DNA of 32,001 bases from NCBI RefSeq assembly GCF_018619335.1, contig NZ_JAHHDX010000056.1, positions 1 to 32,001 of the forward strand, in the 5' to 3' direction. Positions 1 to 9,039 of this stretch are shown piece after piece (position 1 is the first letter of the stretch; each line of letters begins with the position of its first letter). The position numbers and the translations under genes are program-made. This DNA is from Alteromonas sp. ALT199 (lineage in GTDB: Bacteria; Pseudomonadota; Gammaproteobacteria; Enterobacterales; Alteromonadaceae). Below the pieces are notes generated by a model, which worked only from the letters and a program-made list of their open reading frames with translations, did no database searches and was not told where the DNA came from.

Positions 1-1
1 A

Positions 2-469
2 CGGCACCCAGAATTAAAAATAATTTTTTTTAGTATGTTTGAAGACAGTGTGATCTTACATCGGGCTATGCAAACTGGCGCTATGGGGTACATCAGTAAA
101 AGCAGCTCGCCAGAAATATTGATATCAGCGATCAAAGTCGTTGCAAAAGGGCAGAAATATATTGAGCGAGAGCTAGCTGTGAATCTAGCCAATCAACTTC
201 TAGATACCAGCGTCGATATCGCCACCAAATTAACAAAACGTGAGTTTGAGATATTTATTGCTATTGCGATGAATAAATCCCGCTTTGATATAGCCGATGA
301 ATTAGGTTTATCGGCTAAAACTGTGTCAAACGCACTCACTGTAATAAAGCGAAAGCTTGATGCTGTGCCTTCTCAGTTTGCGGCGATTGCCACCAAGCAC
401 GGATACATTGGTGATGCAGAACTGTCGGCTTCTCAATCTGTGCCAATTATCGACAATAGTGAGAAGTAG
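2..469 (+). CDS. NarL/LuxR-family response regulator, C-terminal part (5' end outside window)
   Basis: The reading frame is open from base 2, so the gene begins before the window. An internal ATG at 35 is not the real start, because the residues before it (HPELKIIFFS) are typical of the later half of a receiver domain. What is visible is the end of that domain, with the conserved switch-region lysine in GYISKSS, followed by a LuxR-type helix-turn-helix (LTKREFEIF...LGLSAKTVSNALTVIKRKL) and a short polar tail. The phospho-acceptor Asp is outside the window. It lies just before the aldehyde dehydrogenase operon, whose promoter carries the island's inverted repeat. It is thus one of two candidates to bind that repeat; the other is encoded at 8107-8766. 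Family assignment is secure; the role is inferred from position. Confidence 0.9.
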   Translation, partial: RHPELKIIFFSMFEDSVILHRAMQTGAMGYISKSSSPEILISAIKVVAKGQKYIERELAVNLANQLLDTSVDIATKLTKREFEIFIAIAMNKSRFDIADELGLSAKTVSNALTVIKRKLDAVPSQFAAIATKHGYIGDAELSASQSVPIIDNSEK

Positions 470-481
470 CCATAGGTTTAC

Positions 482-504
482 CCTCCTAAAGTAGGAGTCA
501 AATC
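482..504. promoter_or_regulatory. Inverted-repeat regulatory site upstream of aldehyde dehydrogenase operon
   Basis: CCTCCTAAAGTAGGA at 482-496 is an inverted repeat with one imperfect half. It belongs to a family of six sites in this window. Counting the flank, 482-504 matches the site before the alcohol dehydrogenase (26507-26529) at 22 of 23 positions. It lies 115 bp before the ATG at 612. A weak -10-like CATTAT at 542-547 lies about 55 bp from the repeat centre, similar to the spacing at two other sites. Activator binding is inferred. Confidence 0.75.
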
Positions 505-611
505 GGTCTATCGCATCATGGTAGGCACTGCGTAAAAGTACCATTATCAAACTACTCAACAAACCAAGTTACTGCGCGTGGTACGCGCAACGTTTTCAAA
601 AGGTATCTCTT

Positions 612-2129
612 ATGATCTATGCAAAGCCAGGAAGTGAAGGTTCAGTTGTAAGCTTCAAAGAAAGCTACGGTAATTTTATCAATGGCGAATGGGTAGCGCC
701 GGTTAAAGGTGAATACTTTACCGCAACGTCTCCTGTTGATGGCAGTGATATAGCGCAAATTCCACGTTCAACTTCAGAAGATATAGAGCTTGCGCTAGAT
801 GCAGCTCACGCTGCTAAAAAAGGCTGGGCAGAAAAATCTGTAGCCGAACGTTCAAACGTTCTTCTTAAAATTGCCGATCGCATCGAGGAGAATCTTGAAC
901 TACTTGCAGTAGCCGAAACATGGGATAACGGTAAGGCCGTACGCGAGACGCTTAATGCTGATATCCCACTTTGCGCTGACCATTTCCGTTATTACGCAGG
1001 CTGTATACGCAGCCAAGAAGGCACTATCGGCGAAATTGATAAAAATACGGTAGCGTATCACTTCCATGAACCTTACGGTGTAGTTGGTCAAATTATTCCT
1101 TGGAATTTCCCGCTACTTATGGCCGCCTGGAAGCTTGCACCGGCGCTTGTGACAGGTAACGTAGTTGTCTTGAAGCCAGCTGAGCAAACGCCTGTTTCTA
1201 TCTTGTTGTTTGCGGAGTTGATCCAAGATTTACTTCCACCAGGTGTCCTTAATATCATTAATGGCTTTGGAGCAGAAGCCGGGCAGGCTCTTGCAACTAG
1301 TACTAGAATTGCAAAAATTGCATTCACAGGCTCTACGCCTGTTGGTGGTCACATCCTTCGTTGCGCTGCTGAAAATCTCATTCCATCTACGGTAGAACTT
1401 GGCGGTAAGTCGCCAAACCTATTTTTCCCAGATATTATGGATCACGAGCCTGAGTTCATCGATAAGTGTGCTGAAGGGTTGGTGCTGGGTTATTTCAATC
1501 AAGGTGAAATATGTACTTGTCCATCACGAGCAATTATTCACGAAGATATCTACGATGCCTTTATGGAAAAGGTCTTAGAAAAGATTCAGAAGATAAAACG
1601 TGGCAACCCTTTAGATACAGACACCATGGTGGGGGCGCAGGCCTCTAATGAACAATTCGATAAAATTCTTAAATACATCGATATAGGTAAATCGGAAGGC
1701 GCTCAGGTAGTAACCGGTGGAGAGAAAGAGCAGCTACCTGGTTTCGATGATGGTTACTACATTCAGCCTACTATATTGAAAGGCGAGAACCATATGCGAG
1801 TGTTCCAAGAAGAAATCTTTGGGCCTGTTATCGCTGTTCAAACCTTTAAAACAGAAGAAGAGGCAATTGAACTTGCTAACGATACGAGCTTTGGCTTAGG
1901 AGCGGGAGTTTGGAGCCGTGATGCTAATGTTGCGTTTCGTGTAGGAAGAGCAATTGAAGCCGGCCGTGTTTGGACAAACTGCTATCATCTTTACCCTGCG
2001 CATGCTGCTTTCGGTGGCTATAAAAAGTCAGGCATTGGCCGCGAAACCCACAAGATGATGCTAGATCATTACCAGCAGACGAAGAATCTATTGGTAAGCT
2101 ATGACATTAACCCGCTTGGTTTCTTTTAA
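612..2129 (+). CDS. exaC: NAD-dependent aldehyde dehydrogenase, ExaC/AldB type
   Basis: This 505-residue protein has the usual aldehyde dehydrogenase length and no signal peptide, so it acts in the cytoplasm. The NAD-binding region includes PWNFPLLM. The general-base glutamate is E262 in VELGGKSP, and the nucleophile is C301 in [12 protein letters not shown]; the GEICTCPSR form is typical of the acetaldehyde dehydrogenases ExaC and AldB. It probably oxidises the aldehyde made by the quinoprotein alcohol dehydrogenase at 26632, feeding acetate and then acetyl-CoA. The start at 612 follows a modest AAGGT ribosome-binding site. It is the first gene of an apparent operon running to 7926, and its promoter shares a nearly identical element with the alcohol dehydrogenase promoter. 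Family assignment is firm; exact substrate range is not visible. Confidence 0.93.
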   Translation: MIYAKPGSEGSVVSFKESYGNFINGEWVAPVKGEYFTATSPVDGSDIAQIPRSTSEDIELALDAAHAAKKGWAEKSVAERSNVLLKIADRIEENLELLAVAETWDNGKAVRETLNADIPLCADHFRYYAGCIRSQEGTIGEIDKNTVAYHFHEPYGVVGQIIPWNFPLLMAAWKLAPALVTGNVVVLKPAEQTPVSILLFAELIQDLLPPGVLNIINGFGAEAGQALATSTRIAKIAFTGSTPVGGHILRCAAENLIPSTVELGGKSPNLFFPDIMDHEPEFIDKCAEGLVLGYFNQGEICTCPSRAIIHEDIYDAFMEKVLEKIQKIKRGNPLDTDTMVGAQASNEQFDKILKYIDIGKSEGAQVVTGGEKEQLPGFDDGYYIQPTILKGENHMRVFQEEIFGPVIAVQTFKTEEEAIELANDTSFGLGAGVWSRDANVAFRVGRAIEAGRVWTNCYHLYPAHAAFGGYKKSGIGRETHKMMLDHYQQTKNLLVSYDINPLGFF

Positions 2130-2139
2130 GTAGATGGAA

Positions 2140-2161
2140 GGGCGGCGCCACACTGCCGCCC
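2140..2161 (+). promoter_or_regulatory. GC-rich hairpin between aldehyde dehydrogenase and NosR-like gene
   Basis: GGGCGGC (2140-2146) pairs with GCCGCCC (2155-2161) around an 8-nt loop, 9 nt before the ATG at 2171. No T-run follows, so it is not a standard intrinsic terminator. It may lower downstream expression or protect the 3' end of the first cistron. It occupies the place where a ribosome-binding site for the next gene would lie, and no clear Shine-Dalgarno is seen there. Confidence 0.5.
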
Positions 2162-2170
2162 GCTATTGAT

Positions 2171-4267
2171 ATGCGTATCGCATTTTTTTCACTCATTTTT
2201 TTGTTACTTCTTAGCGCAAGTGTGAACGCGCAATCTGACGCAACAGACATTCCAAAAGACATTCACCAAATATTCCCTAACGCTACACGAGTAGGGGAAA
2301 TGCACACCGACATAAAAGTGACGCCTGTCTATCAGCTTCAACAATTACTCGGGTATGTCTTCGAGTCGAATGACTTTGTTGATTTTATAGGATTTTCAGG
2401 CAAACCCGTTAACGTGGTAATAGGGGTAGATACCCAAGGGAATTTCGTTGATCTTTTTGTAAAGCAGCACAGCGAGCCAATTTTTTTGCATGGTCTTGGC
2501 GAGCAGTCTATGTTCGATTTCGTTGCGCAATACCAAGGGCATAGTGTTAAAGAGCGCTTTATCATTGGTGGAAAAAGCAATGTAGGAAAAGACGCTACAT
2601 ACTTCGATGGGGTTACTAAAGCTACTGTATCAGTGCTGGTAATCAACGATACTATTGTGACAGCAGCACTAGCGGTTGCCAGAGCTAAGCTAGATGGGTT
2701 TGTCGCGCCTAGCAATAATATAATTAATCCAGAGTTTTACGAACCTCTTACTTTTAGAGAGCTGGTGGATAAGGGCTATATTCAAAGGCACCTGATTACT
2801 CGACAAGACACGAGAGATCTACCGAGAGAAGTGGTTCGAGCGGTTGACGACATTCAAAGCGAGTTTGCTCTTGACGGTGACATCATCGCCGAACATTACT
2901 ATGCGTTTTTAAGTCTTCCTATAGTGGGGAAAAACCTATTTGATGAGAAAGAGTTTACGCGGCTACAAGAAAACTTAAACCCGGGCGAAATGGCACTGTT
3001 AGTACTAAATACGAAGGGGTTCAGTTTTATTAGCGATGAGTTTATTCCCCAGACCACGCCAGAGCATTTACGCATATCCCAAGGGGGCTTTCCCACAGCT
3101 ATCCGCGATATCGATTTTTACAGTTTTTATGACCCTGCATTTTCACAGACATTGCCCAAGTACAACGAGATCAAAGTACTTCGAGTAAAGTCGAAAGGCG
3201 GATTGTCACTTGATCAAGAAATGGAAGTCGCGATTAGTGTGCCGTTTAAGCCAAGCTTCTTCGAGCAAGATGAGCATATGTTCCCTATGAAGGTGACGCT
3301 GCCTAGTGAACTATTTATGGAAAATTCTGAAGCTCAGTTAGCGAAACCCATTCCGTTATGGCAGAAAATTTGGAAGGACAGAACCTTACAGATAAGCATC
3401 ACCGTTGTTTATCTTGTTGCGCTGTCGTTGTTTTTTGCATTTCAGCAAAGTTTAACGCCTTACACGAAGTTTGTGCATACAGTGCGGGCATTTTCCCTTG
3501 TGTTCGTGCTGTTTTTTATTGGTTTTTACGCCCAAGGGCAACTGTCTGTCGTCAACATATACACACTGCTACTGGATATTGTCGATGGATTTTCGTTAGA
3601 GGTATATCTTCTCGATCCGGTTATTTTTATTTTGTGGAGCTTTGTATTTGCCTCGCTGTTTATTGTAGGGCGGGGGCTCTTTTGTGGCTGGCTTTGCCCC
3701 TTCGGCGCACTCCAAGAAATGATGGGGATTTTGGCTGAAAAACTCAGGATCAAGCAAATTAGAATTAAGCCTCAGCACCACAAACGGGCGCAAAAAATTA
3801 AGTATGTATTACTTATTGGATTAGTTTCGTGCTCATTTTATTCGCTAAACCTTGCTGAGAAACTCGCTGAAATTGAGCCTTTCAAAACTTCCATAACCTT
3901 GCACTTTGTTCGATATTGGCCCTTTGTATTGTATGCGGTTTTATTGCTGTTACTTAGTTTGAAAATTCATAAGGTTTACTGCCGTTATTTATGTCCGCTG
4001 GGAGCAGGGCTTGCCATACTAGGACGCTTTCCCTTAGTTAAGTTACTCACCCGAAAAGACGCCTGTGGTAGCCCTTGCCAGCTGTGCAAACAAAAGAAAT
4101 GTGGTATTGATGCTATAGAACAAGACGGCAGCATTGACTATGCTGAATGTATTCAGTGCCTTGAGTGTGTGGTTACGTTAGATAACCCTGACTTGTGCAA
4201 AATAGATAAATATAAAAAGAAAAAGGTGCCAACTCGTGTCAAAAACCTCAATCCTGTCCGCACTTAG
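2171..4267 (+). CDS. NosR/NirI-family membrane flavo-iron-sulfur protein
   Basis: This 698-residue protein starts with a signal peptide (about 1-20). An FMN-binding domain follows; DGVTKATVS at 146-154 fits the flavinylation motif used by ApbE-type transferases, with T152 as predicted attachment site. Next come a long periplasmic part, several membrane helices from about 415, two cysteine motifs of the NosR/NapH type (CGWLCPFGALQE and CRYLCPLGAG) and a C-terminal Cys-rich segment (CGSPCQLC... and CIQCLEC) expected to bind 4Fe-4S clusters. NosR and NirI relatives carry electrons across the membrane to periplasmic partners or affect transcription in denitrifiers. No nitrous oxide or nitrite reductase gene is present here, so the partner must differ; link to alcohol oxidation is inferred from the operon. 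Overlaps the FIST gene by 32 nt. Confidence 0.85.
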   Translation: MRIAFFSLIFLLLLSASVNAQSDATDIPKDIHQIFPNATRVGEMHTDIKVTPVYQLQQLLGYVFESNDFVDFIGFSGKPVNVVIGVDTQGNFVDLFVKQHSEPIFLHGLGEQSMFDFVAQYQGHSVKERFIIGGKSNVGKDATYFDGVTKATVSVLVINDTIVTAALAVARAKLDGFVAPSNNIINPEFYEPLTFRELVDKGYIQRHLITRQDTRDLPREVVRAVDDIQSEFALDGDIIAEHYYAFLSLPIVGKNLFDEKEFTRLQENLNPGEMALLVLNTKGFSFISDEFIPQTTPEHLRISQGGFPTAIRDIDFYSFYDPAFSQTLPKYNEIKVLRVKSKGGLSLDQEMEVAISVPFKPSFFEQDEHMFPMKVTLPSELFMENSEAQLAKPIPLWQKIWKDRTLQISITVVYLVALSLFFAFQQSLTPYTKFVHTVRAFSLVFVLFFIGFYAQGQLSVVNIYTLLLDIVDGFSLEVYLLDPVIFILWSFVFASLFIVGRGLFCGWLCPFGALQEMMGILAEKLRIKQIRIKPQHHKRAQKIKYVLLIGLVSCSFYSLNLAEKLAEIEPFKTSITLHFVRYWPFVLYAVLLLLLSLKIHKVYCRYLCPLGAGLAILGRFPLVKLLTRKDACGSPCQLCKQKKCGIDAIEQDGSIDYAECIQCLECVVTLDNPDLCKIDKYKKKKVPTRVKNLNPVRT

Positions 4268-5426
4268 TCAACCTGCTAATAGCAAGGTTAACAATGACAA
4301 CCAAGCTAGCTTGTACGGCGCTAAAGAAGCCTGCCGCGATGTGGCCAACGAGATTTTAGCTAACGTTAAGTGCGATGAAATAGAGTTATTACTCTTTCAC
4401 ACCAGCACGTTGTTTGACTTAGACACAGTAGCAAAGGAAATCACTACACGTTTTCCGCACGTAAACATTGTTGGCTGTACCAGTGCTGGAGAATTTAATA
4501 AAAATGGCTACGGAACAGAAAAGCTGTTGGCTGTCGCGTTTTTGAAAAACGAATTTTCTATTGCCACGGCGATGGTGCCAAATTTAGGTGAAGTAAATTT
4601 TGATGAAGCCCATGATATCGCCAGTGGTTTGCGCCGAGCCTTACAGGGGAGGGAACGTCGCTACGATACAGAGCAGCACTTTGTTATTTCCGTGCTAGAT
4701 GGGCTTACCCGCCATGAAGAACACTTTCTTGAAACCTTTGCGACTGCGTTTGGAAATATTCCTCATCTAGGCGGCAGCGCTGGCGACGATTTAAAGCTAG
4801 AAGCCACCTATGTGTTCTACAATGGTGCATTTCATCGAGACGCCGCCGTATTGCTGCTTGTTGGCACGGGAAAGCCTTTTACCGTTTTCTCAATTGACCA
4901 CATTAACTCGCCAGTATCGAAGCTGGTGGTAACCCATGCTGATCCTGAATCGCGAACCGTTTATGAGATTAACGGTGAACCCGCTGCGCAGTATTACGCA
5001 AGCTTGTTGGGGATGAAAGCAGAAGACTTAACGCCAGATGTTTTCTCGCTCTTCCCATTAGCAGTATTAGTGGGGGGGAAATATTTCATTCGCTCTATTC
5101 AAAAAGTAGATTTAGCGACCAATGCAATTACTTTTTACTGCGCAGTAGATATAGGCATTATTCTGACCTTTGTTCAGTTGGGCGATTGCATAGAAGCATT
5201 AGAAGGTAAGCTAGACAAACTTCGATCTCAACTCGGAGAACCTGAGTTTGTCTACGCTTGCGATTGCTTCCTGCGAAGGCTCGAAATTCAACAAGGCGAA
5301 AATGACAACGAGATTAGACGTGTACAGCAACGATACAATATAGCTGGATTTAATGCGTATGGTGAACACATACACTCTGTTCATTTAAATCAAACGTTTA
5401 CGGGGGTGTATTTTGCAGCCCAATAA
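4236..5426 (+). CDS. FIST-domain sensory protein (NosP-like)
   Basis: This 396-residue cytoplasmic protein has FIST_N in the first half (with VNIVGCTSAGEF near residue 80 and LGGSAGDDL) and FIST_C in the second half (about 220-385). It starts at GTG 4236 inside the 3' end of the NosR-like gene, after an AAAAAGG ribosome-binding site, and overlaps the following kinase gene by 14 nt. FIST proteins are ligand-sensing modules. In Pseudomonas aeruginosa the FIST protein NosP is a haem-binding nitric oxide sensor encoded next to the hybrid kinase NahK (ErcS'), itself located near the exa/pqq ethanol oxidation genes. The same FIST-kinase pairing is seen here. Whether this protein binds haem, nitric oxide or something else cannot be decided from the sequence alone. 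Confidence 0.88.
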   Translation: MSKTSILSALSQPANSKVNNDNQASLYGAKEACRDVANEILANVKCDEIELLLFHTSTLFDLDTVAKEITTRFPHVNIVGCTSAGEFNKNGYGTEKLLAVAFLKNEFSIATAMVPNLGEVNFDEAHDIASGLRRALQGRERRYDTEQHFVISVLDGLTRHEEHFLETFATAFGNIPHLGGSAGDDLKLEATYVFYNGAFHRDAAVLLLVGTGKPFTVFSIDHINSPVSKLVVTHADPESRTVYEINGEPAAQYYASLLGMKAEDLTPDVFSLFPLAVLVGGKYFIRSIQKVDLATNAITFYCAVDIGIILTFVQLGDCIEALEGKLDKLRSQLGEPEFVYACDCFLRRLEIQQGENDNEIRRVQQRYNIAGFNAYGEHIHSVHLNQTFTGVYFAAQ

Positions 5427-7926
5427 GCACTTTATTGACGTGGAAGCACTTCAAAATGAGCTTCGCGAGCAAAGACGTGAAAATGAAAAACTAGAAAAAA
5501 TTAACGCTGCACTTATGTATCGAATGGAAGAAGGTGGATTTAATCATCACAGTTACCGCGCATTCGAGCACTCGGTCCAGCTTTCTGAAAAAGTAAGTCA
5601 GAAAACTGAAGAACTACAGTCTGTCCTGCAAAAGCTTGAGCAGTCTAATGCAGATTTAGTGCGAGCTCACGAAGAGACTCATCAGGTTAAACAACGCTTA
5701 CACGATGCTATTGAAAGTACTAATCAGGCAATGGTATTGCTTGATAAACTTGGCGGGATCATCTTCTTTAATCGACATTTCGAGACAGTTTGGGACGATC
5801 TTTCCATTACCCCAAAAATTGGCGATAACTATTACGATATCACTCAATCTGCTAAACATTCTGGCGTTATCCGCCGTGCGTTGCCTGCAGACGTAGAGGG
5901 TAGAATGATTTATCAGTTGTTGAATAGACGCTGGTATCAGGTGACAAACAGACCCACCCAAGAAGGCGGCAATGTTATTTTGTTTAATGATATTACTGAA
6001 GTAAAACTGCTTGAGTCGAATCGTTACGAGCAAGTCATTAAAGAGAAAAACAAGCTACTGCAAAGCCTTATCGACAATATCGAAGTGGGAATATTGCTGA
6101 TTGATAAAGAGGGCGGTATCGCGTTTTGGAATAACACGTTTTTGATGCAATCAAACGTACCAAAGCACGTATTGGTGAGCAGCAGTAATATTTACGCCCT
6201 TCAAAATAATCGGCACTGGAGCGGGCTAAATTTAAATCCAGTAGGACCGAGCACTCAGATTATCCGAGAGGACCTAGTGGTTGAACGCAACATCACCACT
6301 CTGCCTGATGGCAATACATTGTGTGCTTTTACCAATGTTACGTCTCAGCATTACTATGCGGAAACCTTGAAGCAAAACGAAAGCTGGATCCGCATGATCA
6401 CTGATAATGTGCCGGCTCTTATTGCCTATATAGGCACTGATAAGAAGTTCCAGTACACCAACAAAGGCTATCGCGATTGGTATGGCGTCAGTGAGCAAGA
6501 CATCATCGATATGCCAATGAACCGCAGCCACCTTAAAGATGTTTACCCCAATCTTGTTCAGTATTTGCGTCGAGTTAAGCAAGGCGAGGTGGTGAGTTTT
6601 CAAAGCAAGGAAAAAAACGCCCATGGCGACGTTGGCTTTTTACAGAAAGTATATTTGCCTCATTTTAATGAGTCGGGAGATATTACGGGGCACTTCGTAT
6701 TGGCAACCGACATCTCTCAGCAGGTAGAAAGTCAACTTCAGCTTAAAGCGGCGAAAGAGCAGTTAGAATCAAATGTTGAAAAGCGTACGCGTGAGCTCAA
6801 TCACGCTAATATTGCTCTTCAAGAAGCGATCAATTCGAAAAGCAAATTCTTAGCAGCGATTAGCCACGATCTGATGCAGCCCCTTAGTGCCGCCATATTG
6901 TTTAACGAAACATTAAAAGATCAAGTAGATAGCTCTTCCAGCACTATAGTTGCAGCCCTCGATAATTCACTGTCTGATTTGAATGGCCTAATCCGTACGC
7001 TTATAGAAACGTCAAAACTTGACGCGGGAGTGCTACAGCCTGATAAACAACAAGAGAATGTATTGCCACTGCTTATGCAGCTAGCTGAGGAGTTTACGCA
7101 TATCAGCAAAGATTATAACGTAGACTTTCGCTATCGCTTAAAAGAAGCCTATGTGGTGACCGACGTAAATTTACTATCGCGAATATTGCGAAACTTATTA
7201 ATAAATGCAATGAAATACGGTGCCAATGGCAAGGTACTATTGGCTGCAAGAGAAGTGAATAAAACCCTAAAAATAAGTATTTATGATCAGGGCGTGGGGA
7301 TAAGTGAAGAAGATCAGAAAGTCATTTTCAAAGAATTCTCTAGGTTAGAAAACGATTTCAACTATTCATATAGTTTGGGGTTGGGTTTATACATCGTTGA
7401 TAAAATGAGTAAATTGCTACAGCACGATATTAGAGTGCGCTCGAAAGAGGGGGTTGGCGCATGCTTTACATTATCATTACCGATTACAGAGGTTAGTGAT
7501 ACAAACCAAGAGCAAGATTATCTATACACGAGTAAGCCTTCGCTTCCTGACTACGTCCTAGATAAAAGTATTTGGCACATAGATAACGATGCCAATATGC
7601 GTATTGCAATGCAAAGCTTGTTCGCGAATTGGGGAATGGAAGTCGAAACCTTTTCAGGTTTTGATCAATGTAATGCAGTAAATAGTGGCAGTTTCGACGA
7701 GTGCGACATGCTTATTGTTGACTATCATTTAGACGAAAAGGATACCGGTTTAGACATTGCAAAACGCGTCAGAAGACTCGAACCCTCAATGCCTATCATG
7801 ATTTGTACAGCTAATCATTCAACAGCGTTAGCGAATGAACTTGAAGGGACCGATATTCAGCTGTTGCACAAACCCATTAATTCATCTGTGCTTAAAGCTG
7901 CATTGGTGTCGAGCCTGAACGGCTAA
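5413..7926 (+). CDS. PAS-containing hybrid histidine kinase, NahK/ErcS'-like
   Basis: This 837-residue cytoplasmic protein shows no membrane helix. In order: an N-terminal coiled coil (about 10-100), PAS-like domains (about 100-190, 205-305 and 325-440), a second short coiled coil, HisKA with phospho-acceptor H485 in AAISHDLMQPLSAA, HATPase with N box (LLINAMKYG), G1 (DQGVGI) and G2 (GLGLYIV), and a C-terminal receiver with D770 (LIVDYHL) and the conserved Lys in LLHKPI. The start is TTG at 5413, overlapping the FIST gene by 14 nt, so the two are probably translationally coupled and work together. The SHDLMQPL H-box form resembles the NahK/ErcS' group, linked in pseudomonads to ethanol oxidation control. 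Likely target: one of the two local LuxR-type regulators or an Hpt protein encoded elsewhere. Its operon carries the island's motif, implying feedback. Confidence 0.9.
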   Translation: MQPNKHFIDVEALQNELREQRRENEKLEKINAALMYRMEEGGFNHHSYRAFEHSVQLSEKVSQKTEELQSVLQKLEQSNADLVRAHEETHQVKQRLHDAIESTNQAMVLLDKLGGIIFFNRHFETVWDDLSITPKIGDNYYDITQSAKHSGVIRRALPADVEGRMIYQLLNRRWYQVTNRPTQEGGNVILFNDITEVKLLESNRYEQVIKEKNKLLQSLIDNIEVGILLIDKEGGIAFWNNTFLMQSNVPKHVLVSSSNIYALQNNRHWSGLNLNPVGPSTQIIREDLVVERNITTLPDGNTLCAFTNVTSQHYYAETLKQNESWIRMITDNVPALIAYIGTDKKFQYTNKGYRDWYGVSEQDIIDMPMNRSHLKDVYPNLVQYLRRVKQGEVVSFQSKEKNAHGDVGFLQKVYLPHFNESGDITGHFVLATDISQQVESQLQLKAAKEQLESNVEKRTRELNHANIALQEAINSKSKFLAAISHDLMQPLSAAILFNETLKDQVDSSSSTIVAALDNSLSDLNGLIRTLIETSKLDAGVLQPDKQQENVLPLLMQLAEEFTHISKDYNVDFRYRLKEAYVVTDVNLLSRILRNLLINAMKYGANGKVLLAAREVNKTLKISIYDQGVGISEEDQKVIFKEFSRLENDFNYSYSLGLGLYIVDKMSKLLQHDIRVRSKEGVGACFTLSLPITEVSDTNQEQDYLYTSKPSLPDYVLDKSIWHIDNDANMRIAMQSLFANWGMEVETFSGFDQCNAVNSGSFDECDMLIVDYHLDEKDTGLDIAKRVRRLEPSMPIMICTANHSTALANELEGTDIQLLHKPINSSVLKAALVSSLNG

Positions 7927-8106
7927 GAGTAAAAGCAGGTGACGGTTTTTCTATTCGCCTCTAACCTTTAGGTGGAAAGAAATCGTTAAATTTCCTTTTA
8001 GACAAGAGGCTAGCGGAAAAATATAGAGGGGACTAGTGCCATAGGCCGCTAAGGGCTGCACGCTTTGATTATTGCTGCCCCGCGAGTTTATTACTGGCAA
8101 AGTCGC

Positions 8107-8766
8107 CTAATTAAAAACGTATTGGTTGAAGTCGATATTCGCGGCACTGGCCACTACTTTCACTCGATTGCTAGCACCCAACTTTTTAAGAATAGACGAA
8201 ACATGAGATTTAACCGTAGTTTCAGAAATATTAAGTTCGTAGGCAATCACTTTATTAGCTAATCCTTGAGTTAAGTACTTCAACACGGTCAGTTCTTTTC
8301 GGGTTAATGAGCGAATTTGCTCTGGCGAAATACCATTGTCATTGGTCATGCGGGTTCTAGTAGATGGTGTTCTCAATATCTCTGATGGTAAACACACATT
8401 CCCTTCAAAAATGCTTTCAATAGACGTGGCAATTTCTTCAATTTTGCTGCTTTTTGAAATAAAGCCAACAGCACCATAAGAGATGGTTTGCAGAATATTT
8501 TGTTTTTCCGTTTCAGCGGAAATTATGACCACGGGTACATTAGGGTGTTGGTTTCGAATTTCTAAAAGCCCGTTAAGACCACAGGTTTCTGGCATATTTA
8601 AATCGAGCATGATTAAGTCGAAGCTTGCGTCTTGCTCAAGTAAAGTTAACGCTTCAGAAATTGAATTGGCTTCGAGGGTTTCTGAGTCGGGAAACTTTTT
8701 CCCTAGAATAGTAATCATTGCGTGACGAAAAATAGGGTGATCGTCAATTATCAGGATACGGTGCAT
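8107..8766 (-). CDS. NarL/LuxR-family response regulator (ErbR/AgmR-like)
   Basis: This complete 219-residue regulator has a receiver domain with acidic pair D8-D9, phospho-acceptor D55 (LIMLDLNMPE), S83 and K105 (GFISKSS), a linker near 125-145, and a LuxR helix-turn-helix (about 150-210; LTRKELTVLKYL... ISETTVKSHVSSILKKL). It resembles ErbR (also called AgmR or ExaE), the activator of quinoprotein ethanol oxidation in Pseudomonas, though that assignment is by eye. It is convergent with the hybrid kinase gene (180 bp between stops). It is a good candidate to bind the CCTCC-GGAGG repeat, since NarL-type regulators bind short inverted repeats. Its own upstream region shows no copy of the repeat. 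Function as a regulator is secure; target is inferred. Confidence 0.9.
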   Translation of the reverse strand: MHRILIIDDHPIFRHAMITILGKKFPDSETLEANSISEALTLLEQDASFDLIMLDLNMPETCGLNGLLEIRNQHPNVPVVIISAETEKQNILQTISYGAVGFISKSSKIEEIATSIESIFEGNVCLPSEILRTPSTRTRMTNDNGISPEQIRSLTRKELTVLKYLTQGLANKVIAYELNISETTVKSHVSSILKKLGASNRVKVVASAANIDFNQYVFN

Positions 8767-9039
8767 CGTCTTCCCCTCAGCTAAAAAAGCGACATTTGCC
8801 GCGGGCCTTGTGGTTTGGTTGGGCTGACGTTTTACTCACATAATAAGTGTTTTTTGTAAGACAAAATTATGGTGCGAATAAAACGTTTCTAAGTGACCAA
8901 ATTGTCTTAAATATTAAAAGCTAAACTGTCACTTAACTTGTTCACAATGTTAACATTAATATAACATTTATTCAGGCTTATTAGACCAAAGGCTTATAAT
9001 ATAAAAGCGGGAACGACCCGTTCGGAAGAGACTTTTGTT

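Noticed and set aside
3358..3738. 126-codon + strand open frame inside the NosR-like gene
   Set aside because: Overlaps the conserved CGWLCPFG region in another frame; the NosR-like frame has clear domain motifs and this one has none.
7956..7976. CCACCTAAAGG-like sequence (- strand) after the hybrid kinase gene
   Set aside because: Only one half fits, and it lies between two convergent gene ends, where a promoter element has no gene to serve.
8971..9000. TTCAGG and TATAAT promoter-like hexamers on the + strand
   Set aside because: No + strand gene follows and the region is AT-rich, so chance matches are expected; the 273-bp gap 8767-9039 otherwise shows nothing firm.
9013..9030. Small CGGG-CCCG hairpin before a T-rich stretch (- strand) after the SHOCT-protein gene
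   Set aside because: Only a 4-bp stem and a short T-run; too weak to call a terminator.
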